From Holophaga foetida DSM 6591 (GTDB taxonomy: Bacteria; Acidobacteriota; Holophagae; Holophagales; Holophagaceae), in NCBI RefSeq assembly GCF_000242615.2, contig NZ_KI912268.1, positions 2,235,477-2,299,476 of the forward strand: a stretch of DNA of 64,000 nucleotides, given 5' to 3'. Below, piece by piece: positions 1 through 9,652 of the stretch. The notes below the pieces were generated by a model. The model ran no database searches. It was not told the DNA's origin and worked only from the letters and a program-made list of their open reading frames with translations. Position numbers and translations under genes: made by a program. Positions within the stretch are counted from its first letter, which is position 1, and each line of letters begins with the position of its first letter.

Positions 1-26
1 GCTTTGTCCTTGAAACGCGGGCGAGA

Positions 27-401
27 CTACTTGATCTCGACCTTGGCGCCAGCGGCTTCCAGCTTTTCCTTGATCTTCTGGGCCTCTTCCTTGGTCGCGC
101 CTTCCTTGATGGTCTTGGGGGCGCCATCGACCAGGTCCTTGGCTTCCTTCAGACCCAGGCCGGGGACGATCTCGCGGACGGCCTTGATGACGTTCAGCTT
201 GGCAGCGCCGGCATCGGCCAGCACCACGTCGAAGTCGGTCTTCTCTTCAGCAGCGGCGGCGGGGGCGGCGCCGGCGGCAGGGGCCGCAACGGCAGCGGCG
301 GTGACGCCGAAGCGCTCCTCGAGGGCCTTGACCAGATTGGCCAGCTCGAGGACGGTCATGGTTTCAATTTCCTGGATCAGCTGATCAGCGGTGAGAGCCA
401 T
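27..401 (-). CDS. rplL: 50S ribosomal protein L7/L12
   Basis: This 124-residue protein forms the ribosomal stalk that recruits translation GTPases. Its N-terminal dimerisation helix ([15 protein letters not shown]) is followed by an Ala/Gly/Pro-rich hinge at about residues 36-52. The globular C-terminal domain carries the conserved [16 protein letters not shown] stretch. Length and architecture match the family. It is the last gene in the window of the rplKAJL run; rpoB would be expected just beyond the left edge. Confidence 0.98.
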   Translation of the reverse strand: MALTADQLIQEIETMTVLELANLVKALEERFGVTAAAVAAPAAGAAPAAAAEEKTDFDVVLADAGAAKLNVIKAVREIVPGLGLKEAKDLVDGAPKTIKEGATKEEAQKIKEKLEAAGAKVEIK

Positions 402-446
402 GGTGTACTCCTCTCAAAATTTTCGGATTCGAATGGGGGAAAACGG

Positions 447-938
447 CTAGGCCGCGCCTTCCTTCTGCTTACGGATCTGGTCGAGGGCGACAGCCAGGCC
501 AGAGATCGGGTACTGCATGAGGTAGAGCAGCTTGCTAACGAGGACTTCGCGGCTGGGCAGCTCGGCGATGGTCTTGAACTCCGCAACGGAGACCTGCTGA
601 CCATCCAGGATGGCGCCCTTGAAGGTCGCAGCCGGGTTGTCCTTGAGGAAGTTGTTCACAGCCTTGGCGAGGGACACCACATCGTTCTCGGTGGTGGCCA
701 CAGCGGTGGCGCCCTTGAAGTGGGGCGTCAGGCTCTCGAAGGCGGTTTCCTTCACCGCAAGGCGAAGGAGGGTGTTCTTGGAGACTCGGTACTGGGCCTT
801 GCTCTCGCGGATGTTCTTGCGGAACGTGGTGTCCTTGTCGACGGTCAGGCCCTTGAACTCCAGGACGACCGCGGACTTGGCTGCAGAGAACGTTCCCTTG
901 AGCTCGGCCACTTCATTACGTTTTTGATCACGATCCAT
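447..938 (-). CDS. rplJ: 50S ribosomal protein L10
   Basis: L10 anchors L7/L12 dimers to the ribosome. The frame is open from a GTG at 950 that overlaps the rplA stop. I prefer the ATG at 938 because an AGGCGG Shine-Dalgarno lies about 5 bases upstream, giving 163 residues beginning [10 protein letters not shown]. Conserved features are the [14 protein letters not shown] region and the [13 protein letters not shown] region, with a helical C-terminus ending in [10 protein letters not shown] that binds L12. The start lies within 10 bases of the rplA stop, so translational coupling is likely. Confidence 0.97.
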   Translation of the reverse strand: MDRDQKRNEVAELKGTFSAAKSAVVLEFKGLTVDKDTTFRKNIRESKAQYRVSKNTLLRLAVKETAFESLTPHFKGATAVATTENDVVSLAKAVNNFLKDNPAATFKGAILDGQQVSVAEFKTIAELPSREVLVSKLLYLMQYPISGLAVALDQIRKQKEGAA

Positions 939-946
939 GGTCCGCC

Positions 947-1639
947 TCACTTCTCAATCATGCTGGTGGACAACGTGACGCTGGGGCCCATGGTCGAAGC
1001 CATATGCATGGCCTTGACGTACTTGCCCTTGGCGGCGGAAGGCTTGGCCTTCTGGACGGCGTCAATGAGGGCCTTGGCATTCTCGGCGAGCTTTTCGACT
1101 CCGAAGGACAGCTTGCCCACGGGAGCGTGGATGATGCCCGTCTTGTCGACGCGGTACTCGACCTTGCCAGCCTTGATCTCCTTGATGGCCTTGGCCACAT
1201 CGAAGGTCACGGTGCCGGTCTTGGGGTTGGGCATGAGGCCGCGGGGGCCCAGCACCTTACCCAGGCGACCCACGCCCTTCATCATGTCCGGGGTGGCCAC
1301 AAGGGCGTCGAATTCAAGGAAACCGCCTGCGATACGCTCGACAAGATCGTCACCGCCCACGATTTCCGCACCGGCGGCTTCTGCGTCCTTGATCTTTTCG
1401 CCCGCAGCAATGACCGCCACGCGCATCGTCCGTCCCGTTCCGTGGGGGAGCACGATGGTGCCACGGACCATCTGGTCAGCGTGGCGGGGGTCAACGCCGA
1501 GCCTCATGTGCACTTCCACCGTTTCGTCGAACTTGGCAAAGGCCAGGTCCTTGATGGTGGTCAGGGCTTCATTCAGCTCGTAGGGGCGATCTTCGATCTT
1601 GGAGGCGGCTGCCTGGTACTTCTTTCCAGGTTTTGCCAT
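947..1639 (-). CDS. rplA: 50S ribosomal protein L1
   Basis: L1 is the stalk protein at the E site and, in many bacteria, the translational repressor of its own operon. The protein has 230 residues, the normal length. It carries the signature [12 protein letters not shown] near residue 130 and the [16 protein letters not shown] segment before it. It sits between rplK and rplJ, in the usual order. Confidence 0.98.
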   Translation of the reverse strand: MAKPGKKYQAAASKIEDRPYELNEALTTIKDLAFAKFDETVEVHMRLGVDPRHADQMVRGTIVLPHGTGRTMRVAVIAAGEKIKDAEAAGAEIVGGDDLVERIAGGFLEFDALVATPDMMKGVGRLGKVLGPRGLMPNPKTGTVTFDVAKAIKEIKAGKVEYRVDKTGIIHAPVGKLSFGVEKLAENAKALIDAVQKAKPSAAKGKYVKAMHMASTMGPSVTLSTSMIEK

Positions 1640-1751
1640 TGTTTCTCCTGTTTTGAAGATCTTCCGCGATAACGGTCGCGGTTACCGGGTTCCCCGCACG
1701 GCGCGGGTCTCCGCACAAAAATCCGGGGGAGGGAAGCCCCCGGGTTCAAGT

Positions 1752-2183
1752 TCAGTCGATGATTTCCACACCCATGGAGCGCGCGGAACCGGAGATGGAG
1801 CGCATGGCGCTTTCCAGGCTGGCGGCGTTCAGATCAGGCATCTTGACCTTGGCGATCTCTTCGATCTGAGCCTTGGTGATCTTGCCGACCTTGATCTTGT
1901 TGGGGGTGGCACTGCCCTTTTCCAGGCCGAGCTTCTTCTTGATCAGCACGGCGGCGGGAGGGGTCTTGAGGATGAAGCTGAAGCTGCGGTCCGCATAGAC
2001 GGTGATGACCACGGGAAGGATGGTGCCCTTCTCGACGGCAGTCACGGACTTCGCGTTGAACTGCTTCACGAACTCCATGATGTTGACGCCGTGCTGACCC
2101 AGGGCGGGGCCAACGGGAGGGGCCGGAGTGGCCTCGCCAGCGGGGAGCTGCAGCTTGATGTAACCAGTGATCTTCTTAGCCAT
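1752..2183 (-). CDS. rplK: 50S ribosomal protein L11
   Basis: L11 is part of the GTPase-associated centre. The 143-residue form starts [16 protein letters not shown] at 2183. The frame stays open upstream to 2228, but that extension is not conserved. The proline-rich loop [18 protein letters not shown] and the C-terminal RNA-binding domain ending SARSMGVEI are diagnostic. It lies downstream of nusG and upstream of rplA. Confidence 0.98.
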   Translation of the reverse strand: MAKKITGYIKLQLPAGEATPAPPVGPALGQHGVNIMEFVKQFNAKSVTAVEKGTILPVVITVYADRSFSFILKTPPAAVLIKKKLGLEKGSATPNKIKVGKITKAQIEEIAKVKMPDLNAASLESAMRSISGSARSMGVEIID

Positions 2184-2301
2184 GTCTTGCTTCCTTTTCC
2201 TGCAGTGGATTCCAGCGAATGCTGGCAACTACTGCCTTGGTGTGCGGCCGACGGGATTGCCGGATCCGCCAGGGGTGTTGCTTTTCATTTTGAGAAGCGC
2301 G

Positions 2302-2931
2302 TCAGCGCTTCTCAACCTGGATGAAATCGAGCTCCACAGGGGTGCTGCGACCGAACACCGTCACCATCACCTTGATGGTGGAGCGCTCTTCGTGGATCTC
2401 TTCCACATCCCCTTCAAAATTGGCGAAGGGGCCATCTATGATACGGACTTTTTCGCCCTTCTCAAAGTGGAATTTCGGCTTGGGACGCTCCTGCGTCTCT
2501 TCCGTGTGATTCATGATCTGCCGGACTTCTTCTTCCGTCAGAGGGGTGGGGCGCTTCTTATTGGCACCGACGAAGGAGGTCACCTTCGGGGTGTTGCGCA
2601 CCAGATGCCAGTCGGCATCCTCCATCTCATAGTTCGCGCCCTTCTTGGTGACGGCGATCTGGACGAGGAGATAGCCCGGGAAGGACTTGCGCTTCTTGAG
2701 AACGCGTTCCTTCTTCCCGGACTTGGCGTCGACCTTCATTTCTTCATAGGTCTCCTCGGGGATCTGGATGTCCCCGAAGCAATCGTCACGCTCTTCCATC
2801 TTGATGCGCTGCCGCAGGCTTTCCATCACCTTGGCCTCGTAGCCGGAATAGGTGTGAATGATGAACCAGGCCATCATGCGGTCGGCGATCGCGCCAGCAG
2901 TTTCCATCCGGACCTCCGTCATATCGGACAT
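2302..2931 (-). CDS. nusG: transcription termination/antitermination protein NusG
   Basis: NusG binds RNA polymerase and couples it to Rho or the ribosome. The NGN domain begins at MAWFIIHTYSGYEAKV. The KOW domain at the C-terminus contains GEKVRIIDGPFANFEG. The start is ambiguous. Two adjacent ATGs at 2934 and 2931 follow a GGAGG, and 2931 has the better spacing. A second GGAGGT precedes an ATG at 2907. All of these give an N-terminal extension over the minimal NusG, which usually starts at MAWF. At 209 residues it is somewhat longer than the roughly 180-residue norm. Confidence 0.95.
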   Translation of the reverse strand: MSDMTEVRMETAGAIADRMMAWFIIHTYSGYEAKVMESLRQRIKMEERDDCFGDIQIPEETYEEMKVDAKSGKKERVLKKRKSFPGYLLVQIAVTKKGANYEMEDADWHLVRNTPKVTSFVGANKKRPTPLTEEEVRQIMNHTEETQERPKPKFHFEKGEKVRIIDGPFANFEGDVEEIHEERSTIKVMVTVFGRSTPVELDFIQVEKR

Positions 2932-2944
2932 CATGATCCTCCGA

Positions 2945-3163
2945 TCAGTGGTGGGGAAGGATGAACTTCATCCCCCAGGAGATCACCCAATCGGCACCCC
3001 AGAGAAAGGCGCCCACGAACACGGAAACGATCACCACCGCATAGGTGGATCCCAGAACCTTGTCCTTGGAGGGCCAATCCACGCGTTGCAGCTCGGTGGC
3101 CAGATCCTTCGTCTGTTGCTTGATGGTGGAGATCAAAGGGATACCCCCAGAGAGGGCTTGCAT
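2945..3163 (-). CDS. secE: preprotein translocase subunit SecE
   Basis: This is a 72-residue single-span SecE, the short form seen outside gammaproteobacteria. The amphipathic segment ELQRVDWPSKDKV is the SecE signature and is followed by one transmembrane helix (about residues 41-65). It precedes nusG, as is usual. No clear Shine-Dalgarno precedes the ATG at 3163, so a slightly shorter form is possible. Confidence 0.93.
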   Translation of the reverse strand: MQALSGGIPLISTIKQQTKDLATELQRVDWPSKDKVLGSTYAVVIVSVFVGAFLWGADWVISWGMKFILPHH

Positions 3164-3208
3164 TTACGAAACCGGCCCCAGCTCTCAGGCCGGGGCCGAA
3201 ACAAGAGG

Positions 3209-3284
3209 TGGCAGGGGAGACAGGGGTCGAACCTGCGACCTGCGGATTTGGAGTCCGCTGCTCTGCCAACTGAGCTACTCCCCT
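3209..3284 (-). tRNA. tRNA-Trp (CCA)
   Basis: The 76-base cloverleaf has the acceptor pair AGGGGAG/CTCCCCT. The anticodon loop reads CTCCAAA with anticodon CCA. The T arm is GGTTCGACCCC, and CCA is encoded at the 3' end. It lies between rpmG and secE, its common position in tuf-secE clusters. Confidence 0.97.
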
Positions 3285-3341
3285 ATGCGGGCCTAGCGCT
3301 GCTGCCCGGACCAAGCGAGAAACCTGGCCCGGGCAGTCAAA

Positions 3342-3491
3342 TCACTTGGATTCGCGATGAACCTTGTGCCCGCCGCAGAAGCGGCAGAACTTCTTGAGTT
3401 CCAGCTTACCGGTGACGGTCTTCTTGTTCTTGGTAGTCGTGTAGTTCTTACGCTTGCACTCGGTGCACTGGAGCTGGATGTTGTCGCGCAT
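3342..3491 (-). CDS. rpmG: 50S ribosomal protein L33
   Basis: The 49-residue protein starts [17 protein letters not shown] and ends HKVHRESK. Two CxxC pairs (CTEC and CRFC) form the zinc ribbon of the C+ form of L33. It lies 9 bases downstream of tuf, in the standard tuf-rpmG-tRNA-Trp-secE order. Confidence 0.96.
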   Translation of the reverse strand: MRDNIQLQCTECKRKNYTTTKNKKTVTGKLELKKFCRFCGGHKVHRESK

Positions 3492-3500
3492 GTCTGATCC

Positions 3501-4700
<1,200 letters not shown>

Positions 4701-4756
4701 AATTGCCTCCTGAAGAGAAGTGTGAACCGTTGAGTATACGCACGAATTGAAAAAAC

Positions 4757-4831
4757 TGGAGCCCACAGCCGGGATCGAACCGGCGACCTCTTCCTTACCA
4801 AGGAAGTGCTCTGCCACTGAGCTATGTGGGC
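4757..4831 (-). tRNA. tRNA-Thr (GGT)
   Basis: The 75-base cloverleaf has acceptor GCCCACA/TGTGGGC, the anticodon loop CTTGGTAAG with anticodon GGT, T arm GGTTCGATCCC and encoded CCA. It lies immediately upstream of tuf. Confidence 0.97.
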
Positions 4832-4862
4832 GGGGGCCTCGCGGGGGAACCCAGCGAGGTGC

Positions 4863-4938
<76 letters not shown>

Positions 4939-4974
4939 AGATCAACCAACCCTTCCGAAAAAGGAGTTGGGGAG

Positions 4975-5061
4975 TGGTGCCGAGAGAAGGATTCGAACCT
5001 CCGTAACGCGATGCGTGGCAGATTTACAGTCTGCTGCCATTAACCACTCGGCCATCTCGGC
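4975..5061 (-). tRNA. tRNA-Tyr (GTA)
   Basis: The 87-base class II tRNA has acceptor GCCGAGA/TCTCGGC, anticodon GTA in the loop CTGTAAA, a long variable arm, T arm GGTTCGAATCC and encoded CCA. It is the first gene of the tRNA-Tyr-Gly-Thr-tuf group. Confidence 0.97.
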
Positions 5062-5121
5062 GCTGTCCAAAGATCTTCCTACTGGTCGAACCGTTGCGGG
5101 GTTTTTCCGGCAGGAATAGGA

Positions 5122-5150
5122 AATCTATCACGCCTTTCCGAACACCACAA
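5122..5150 (-). promoter_or_regulatory. candidate sigma-70 promoter for the tRNA-tuf operon
   Basis: On the minus strand, TTGTGG (5145-5150) and TAGATT (5122-5127) are separated by 17 bases and lie about 60 bases upstream of tRNA-Tyr. Each hexamer is only a partial match, so this is a weak call based mostly on position. Confidence 0.3.
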
Positions 5151-5160
5151 CCAAAAAGAT

Positions 5161-5895
5161 TCAGCTGCAGCCGTCTTCCCTGCGGGCAAGGACCTGGAAG
5201 ACCACCACAGCCGCGGCTGCGGACACATTCAGGCTCTCGATTCCACCGGGCATGGGGATGCGGAGCAGCCCATCGCAGCGCTCACGAATCTTCTGGTGCA
5301 GCCCTTCTCCTTCAGCACCCATCACCAGGACGGTGCTGCGGTCAAAGGACTCCTCCAGATAGGCCCGGCTCCCAGGGCCAGCCGCCAGACCGTATACCCA
5401 GGCTCCGGCTTCCTTGAGTTCGTCCAGGGCACGGCCCAGGTTGACCACCCGGACCAGGGGAATCCGCCCCGCAGTCCCGGCACTGGCCCGGATTACGGTC
5501 TCGTTGACCTGGGCCGAACGCCGCTCCGGAAAGACCACGCCATCCACACCCGCTGCGGCGGCCGTGCGGAGAATGGCCCCGAAGTTGTGCGGATCCGTAA
5601 CCCCATCCAGGGCCAGGACCAGGGCCTTCTCCCCGCGCTCCTTCACCCGCTGGATGAGTTCATCGAGGGCGCTGAGCTTCACATCCTCCCCCTCGCCCAG
5701 AATACCCTGGTGCCTCTCCCCTTGTGCCCGGCGGTCCAGGCTGTCCATGGGTTCCCGGTGGATGGTCACCCCCTGCTCCCTGGCGTCTGTCCGCAGCTTG
5801 GAGGAACGCTCCCAGGACTGGGGTGCAATGCGGAGCACTTGAAGTGCGCCGCGCTCCAGGGCTTCGGAACATGCGTGGGGTCCCAGAAAGCGCAT
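5161..5895 (-). CDS. rlmB: 23S rRNA/tRNA 2'-O-methyltransferase, SpoU/TrmH family (RlmB-like)
   Basis: This 244-residue SAM-dependent ribose methyltransferase has an N-terminal substrate-binding domain (residues 1-80) and a C-terminal SPOUT knot. SPOUT motif 1 is DGVTDPHNFGAILRTA, motif 2 is VLVMGAEGEG and motif 3 is IPMPGGIESLNVSAAAAV. The best match is RlmB (G2251 of 23S rRNA), but other TrmH members cannot be excluded. Its ATG at 5895 overlaps the stop of the upstream porin gene as TGATG, implying coupled translation. Confidence 0.88.
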   Translation of the reverse strand: MRFLGPHACSEALERGALQVLRIAPQSWERSSKLRTDAREQGVTIHREPMDSLDRRAQGERHQGILGEGEDVKLSALDELIQRVKERGEKALVLALDGVTDPHNFGAILRTAAAAGVDGVVFPERRSAQVNETVIRASAGTAGRIPLVRVVNLGRALDELKEAGAWVYGLAAGPGSRAYLEESFDRSTVLVMGAEGEGLHQKIRERCDGLLRIPMPGGIESLNVSAAAAVVVFQVLARREDGCS

Positions 5896-7271
5896 CAGAA
5901 GCTCCTGCGGAAACCGATGGCACAGGTGTAACCGGTGCCCTCGACACGGGTCTTGCCGGAGACTGTCCTTACCCCATCCGCCGTCCACACTGCGTTCAGC
6001 CGATCGGAGTCCGTATCCTTGGACTGACGGACCTGGAGGCCGACATTGAGCTCCCCTCCCCAGACCCGGTAGCCCGCCCCCACAGAGAAGGCAGAAGAGG
6101 CCGCCCCCCCCACCACGGGGTCGATGGCTTGGTCCTCCACGGTGGCAGCGTCCACTGCCATACCGATGCGCCCGGTCAGACGCTTGGTGAACGCGATCTC
6201 CCCCATGAGGCTCATGCCCAGGGCGTTTCGGTATCCGGCACCAGAGGTGGGAGCGTCCACGGTCCCGCTCGTGGTGATCAAGCTGGCCTGGGAGGGCAGC
6301 TTCGTGCTGGCCCCCTGCGTGTAACGCAGATCCAGCTCCCAAGTGAAGAGCTGATTGAAGCGATGACGAACCCCGAGGGTGGCCACTCCCGGTATCTCCA
6401 CGGAGCCGCTCCCTGCCTGGGCCCGTGAAGAGGTGAGCACGGTCTGGACAGCATCATCAATGCCCGCTGAAGGCTGGCTGTACCCATCGACCCCCGTCGT
6501 GACCCCGGCACTGCCCTTGCTGGCGCTCATCGAGAGGTCCGCCTTGAGAATTTTCGAATAGCTGCCACCAAGGGTCCACCGCGGATTGACCGCGTAGCGG
6601 AAGCCAAGCGAGAAGCAACCTGTGGTCTTGCTACCGCTCTGATGGAGGGACTGTTCCGCCAGGGCCTGGGCATCGTTCGTCCCCGGAGCATAGGCACTGC
6701 TCGCATCCTCGGGGACAATGGCCCTCACGCTGACATCCGAGGCGTAGGAAATCCGGGCCAGGCCCAGGCCCAGGCCCAGGCTGAGCTGTTCAGACAACGC
6801 CCATGAGCCCTGGAGCTCCAGCCGATGCACCGAGAGATCGATGCCCTGCCAGTAGAAGCGGCTGGTGGCCTCGACCGGGAGGGTTCCGTGCCTGAGGACC
6901 GGAGTGTCCAGCTTGAGCCCCAGAGCGAAGGTCGGGCTCAGCCTCCAGGCCGCCCCGAAGGCTGGCAGGAGGCGGTTCCGATCCGAGGTGGAGAGCTTCA
7001 GGCCATTGGCCGCCAGGGTAGAGGTGGAGGACTGCAATTCCAGGCCCATGGAGACATATGCCGACCTTGAGTCCTGGAGGGTCACCAGGAGTGCGGGGTT
7101 GATGGAGGCAGCCTCCAGGCTGCGGCCGAAAGCCACGCCAGCCCCGCTGCGCCCGATGGTCACCGCGTCGGAACCCCGCAGATAGGGGGTTTGGGCCGCC
7201 AGGGATGCCCCCGGGAGAACCGCAAGCAGTCCCGCTGCTCCCATGCCCAGCCGCCATGCCGTTCTCACCAT
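5895..7271 (-). CDS. OmpP1/FadL/TodX-like outer-membrane transport protein
   Basis: The 458-residue protein starts at the ATG at 7271, preceded by GGAGG. It has a Sec signal peptide ending around GASLAAQTPYLRG. After cleavage comes the FadL-type beginning with GRSGAGVAFGRSLEAASINPALL, which resembles the N-terminal hatch (normally NPAxL). Alternating hydrophobic beta strands continue to a C-terminal aromatic residue (IGFRRSF), typical of Bam-dependent barrels. Members of this family import long-chain fatty acids or other hydrophobic compounds; the substrate here is unknown. It overlaps rlmB by the TGATG junction. Confidence 0.8.
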   Translation of the reverse strand: MVRTAWRLGMGAAGLLAVLPGASLAAQTPYLRGSDAVTIGRSGAGVAFGRSLEAASINPALLVTLQDSRSAYVSMGLELQSSTSTLAANGLKLSTSDRNRLLPAFGAAWRLSPTFALGLKLDTPVLRHGTLPVEATSRFYWQGIDLSVHRLELQGSWALSEQLSLGLGLGLARISYASDVSVRAIVPEDASSAYAPGTNDAQALAEQSLHQSGSKTTGCFSLGFRYAVNPRWTLGGSYSKILKADLSMSASKGSAGVTTGVDGYSQPSAGIDDAVQTVLTSSRAQAGSGSVEIPGVATLGVRHRFNQLFTWELDLRYTQGASTKLPSQASLITTSGTVDAPTSGAGYRNALGMSLMGEIAFTKRLTGRIGMAVDAATVEDQAIDPVVGGAASSAFSVGAGYRVWGGELNVGLQVRQSKDTDSDRLNAVWTADGVRTVSGKTRVEGTGYTCAIGFRRSF

Positions 7272-7444
7272 GCCATCGCCTCCAGTATCAGGGTCCGCGT
7301 CCAGAAGTGACCTGGACACCCATTAAGTTCAAATCGAACCCTCAGGATCGCCGGAAGCCCGGCTACCTCCAAGCGGAAGGTTGGGAACGCCGCCCTCCGT
7401 GGAGCTCCCTCTCAGGATCTTCCCCCAGGGGTTAGACTAGGGCC

Positions 7445-8410
7445 ATGTGTGCGCTTCCCTATGTTCCCGATATCGACAGCATCGAACCCGGCCTCGACCT
7501 CGTGGCTGAGATCCGGCGGCTCCGCAAGGAGCGCAACGCCGTGATCCTCGCCCACTACTACCAGGAGCCGGAGATCCAGGACCTGGCGGACTTCGTTGGT
7601 GACAGCCTCCAGCTGGCCCAGGCCGCCCAGAAGACGAGCGCCGATGTGATCGCTTTCTGCGGCGTCCACTTCATGGCGGAAACCGCCAAGATCCTCAATC
7701 CAGGCAAGACCGTAGTCCTCCCGGACCTCGACGCCGGGTGCAGTCTCGCGGATCGCTGCCCCGCCGAAACCTTCGCGGAGTTTCTCAAGGACTACCCGGA
7801 TCACGAGGTCGTCAGCTACATCAACTGCTCGGCTGGCGTCAAAGCCCTCTCCACCATCATCTGCACCAGTTCCAACGCCGTGCGGGTTGTGAACAGTCTT
7901 CCCAAGGACAGGCCCGTGGTCTTCGCCCCTGACCGCCACCTGGGGCGCTGGATCATGGGACAGACGGGCCGCGAGATGGTCCTCTACCCCGGCTTCTGCA
8001 TCGTCCACGAGCAGTTCACTGCCAAGCGCGTCGCCGCCCTCAGAGCCCAGCACCCCGAGGCCAAGCTCATTGTCCACCCCGAGTGCGACGCCTCTGTGAG
8101 CCGCATGGCCGATTTCGTGGGCTCCACAGCGGCCCTGCTGCGTTACGTCGCTGAGAACCCAGCCGAGTCTTTCATCGTGGGCACCGAGAGCGGCATCCTG
8201 CACCAGATGCACAAGCTGCGCCCCGAAGCCCAGCTCATTCCCATTCCAGCGGACAGCGGTTGCAACTGCTCCCTCTGCCCTTACATGAAGCTCAACACCC
8301 TGGAGAAGGTCTACCTAGCCCTGCGGGACCTCAAGCCTGAGATCACCATGGGTGAGGAGCTTCGGATAAAGGCCCTGAAGCCCCTGGAGCGGATGCTGGC
8401 TCTGGGGTAA
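7445..8410 (+). CDS. nadA: quinolinate synthase A
   Basis: NadA condenses iminoaspartate with dihydroxyacetone phosphate to quinolinate for NAD synthesis, using a [4Fe-4S] cluster. The 321-residue protein begins with the family's AVILAHYYQEPEIQDLADFVGDSL region. The three cluster cysteines lie in YINCSAG, HPECDAS and CSLCPYMKLNTLEKVY. No nadB or nadC is adjacent. It is divergent from the porin gene with a 173-base gap. Confidence 0.97.
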   Translation: MCALPYVPDIDSIEPGLDLVAEIRRLRKERNAVILAHYYQEPEIQDLADFVGDSLQLAQAAQKTSADVIAFCGVHFMAETAKILNPGKTVVLPDLDAGCSLADRCPAETFAEFLKDYPDHEVVSYINCSAGVKALSTIICTSSNAVRVVNSLPKDRPVVFAPDRHLGRWIMGQTGREMVLYPGFCIVHEQFTAKRVAALRAQHPEAKLIVHPECDASVSRMADFVGSTAALLRYVAENPAESFIVGTESGILHQMHKLRPEAQLIPIPADSGCNCSLCPYMKLNTLEKVYLALRDLKPEITMGEELRIKALKPLERMLALG

Positions 8411-8439
8411 TGCCCCCGCTCATCCCCCGACACCGAACC

Positions 8440-9195
8440 CTACTGGACCGTCGGATGGGAGATATCCCCCCCGAGCTGAAGGCGCAGAACCTCGAAGGGG
8501 GCTTTTACCTCCACCCAGCTTCCGGCCCCCAGGCCGGGAATGGGCCTCAGGCGCGGCGGGGGCAGGAGCCTTACCTCCCCGGGCTGGAGTAGGGGCAGGG
8601 AAAGTCCCTCCCAGGCCTCCACAGGGATGCTGCGGGAGTGGCCCGCCCCCGAGATTTCCAGGTGCCCCTCAGGCCATCGGAAGGTGAGCCAGCCCCCCAA
8701 CACCACACCTTCGGGTTCCTCAAGAGCCAGACAGAAGCCCGCCGATCGCCCGCCGTGCATCCCGATGACCGCCAGGGTCGGAAGGGGCAGCTGACTCAGT
8801 GCAGCAAGTGGGCCCCGTACCGAAACCCGGTCCAAGGCCCGCCCATCGGCGCGACGGATGGCACTGGGCTCCGGCAGGCATGGACAGAAGCGCAGGCCCT
8901 CCAGAGGCAGCGCCAGATCCTCTGGAAGCCCGCTGCGACGCTCCCATTTCTCCGCGTAGGCCAAGGCCTGACGCACCCGCTGTAGCGCCCTGGGGCCGGC
9001 CTCCAGCACAGCCCGGATACGGGGCGGCACCGTAGCCTCGGCCAGGATCTCGGAGTGTCCCTCACCTAGCTTAGCCAGACGCACCCGCTCCACCCGGTGG
9101 AGGTCCACCACGCGACCGGGATCAGAGGGCAGGGGGGCCACCATGAGGCAGCGCCCTTCCCATTCCACAGTGCCCAGCTGGAGTTCAGGGATCAT
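8440..9195 (-). CDS. uncharacterised protein, possibly a degenerate fumarylacetoacetate-hydrolase fold
   Basis: The 251-residue protein starts MIPELQLGTVEWEG. The N-terminal beta-rich stretch and later segments such as TLAVIGMHGGRSAGFCLALEEPEGVVLGGWLTF in outline recall the FAH superfamily. I cannot find the metal-binding Glu/Asp triad of active FAH enzymes, so the assignment is tentative. The start ATG (9195) overlaps the stop of the thioesterase gene as ATGA, so the two are probably one transcription unit. An in-frame ATG at 9213 is an alternative start. Confidence 0.6.
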   Translation of the reverse strand: MIPELQLGTVEWEGRCLMVAPLPSDPGRVVDLHRVERVRLAKLGEGHSEILAEATVPPRIRAVLEAGPRALQRVRQALAYAEKWERRSGLPEDLALPLEGLRFCPCLPEPSAIRRADGRALDRVSVRGPLAALSQLPLPTLAVIGMHGGRSAGFCLALEEPEGVVLGGWLTFRWPEGHLEISGAGHSRSIPVEAWEGLSLPLLQPGEVRLLPPPRLRPIPGLGAGSWVEVKAPFEVLRLQLGGDISHPTVQ

Positions 9196-9602
9196 ACCCG
9201 GGTCTTCAGCCATTCGAGGGCCTCGGGGGGGATGGGCCGGGGGCGATCCGCATTGAAATCCATCATGACCTGCACGGTATGCCCCTCCGCGACCACCACG
9301 TCGTCCTTCTCCCGACGGAACTTGAAACTCAGGGTGAAGGAGCTGGTGCCGATCTGGCTGCAGAACAGCTCGACCTTGACCACATCGTGGAAGAAGAGCG
9401 GTTTGCGGTAGTCGATCTCGGTCCTGACGACAAGAAAGCCGTGCTCACGCCAGGGGCGCCCCTGGAGTTGATCATCCCACCACCGGATGCGGGCCTGCTC
9501 TAGATAGGTGAGATACACAGCGTTGTTGACATGCCCCAGGGCATCCAGATCACGGAATCGGACCTCTGTCGTGTAGCAGAATGGCTTCAAGATGTTCTCC
9601 AC
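9192..9602 (-). CDS. acyl-CoA thioesterase, 4-hydroxybenzoyl-CoA thioesterase/YbgC type
   Basis: This 136-residue single hotdog domain hydrolyses acyl-CoA or acyl-ACP thioesters. The catalytic motif is RFRDLDALGHVNNAVYLTYLEQAR, matching D-x-D-x-x-x-H-x-N-N at residues 18-27. The central helix is followed by the beta strands of the fold. Its substrate cannot be told from sequence. It is translationally coupled to the downstream uncharacterised gene and divergent from the CPBP gene. Confidence 0.9.
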   Translation of the reverse strand: MENILKPFCYTTEVRFRDLDALGHVNNAVYLTYLEQARIRWWDDQLQGRPWREHGFLVVRTEIDYRKPLFFHDVVKVELFCSQIGTSSFTLSFKFRREKDDVVVAEGHTVQVMMDFNADRPRPIPPEALEWLKTRV

Positions 9603-9652
9603 AAGACCCCACGGTCTTCCTTCAGGGTATCCCAGGGCTCATTGTGGTATCC

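Noticed and set aside
5896..6342. N-terminal extension of the rlmB frame
   Set aside because: It overlaps the porin gene in another frame. The conserved start MRFLGPHACSEAL at 5895 fits with the TGATG junction.
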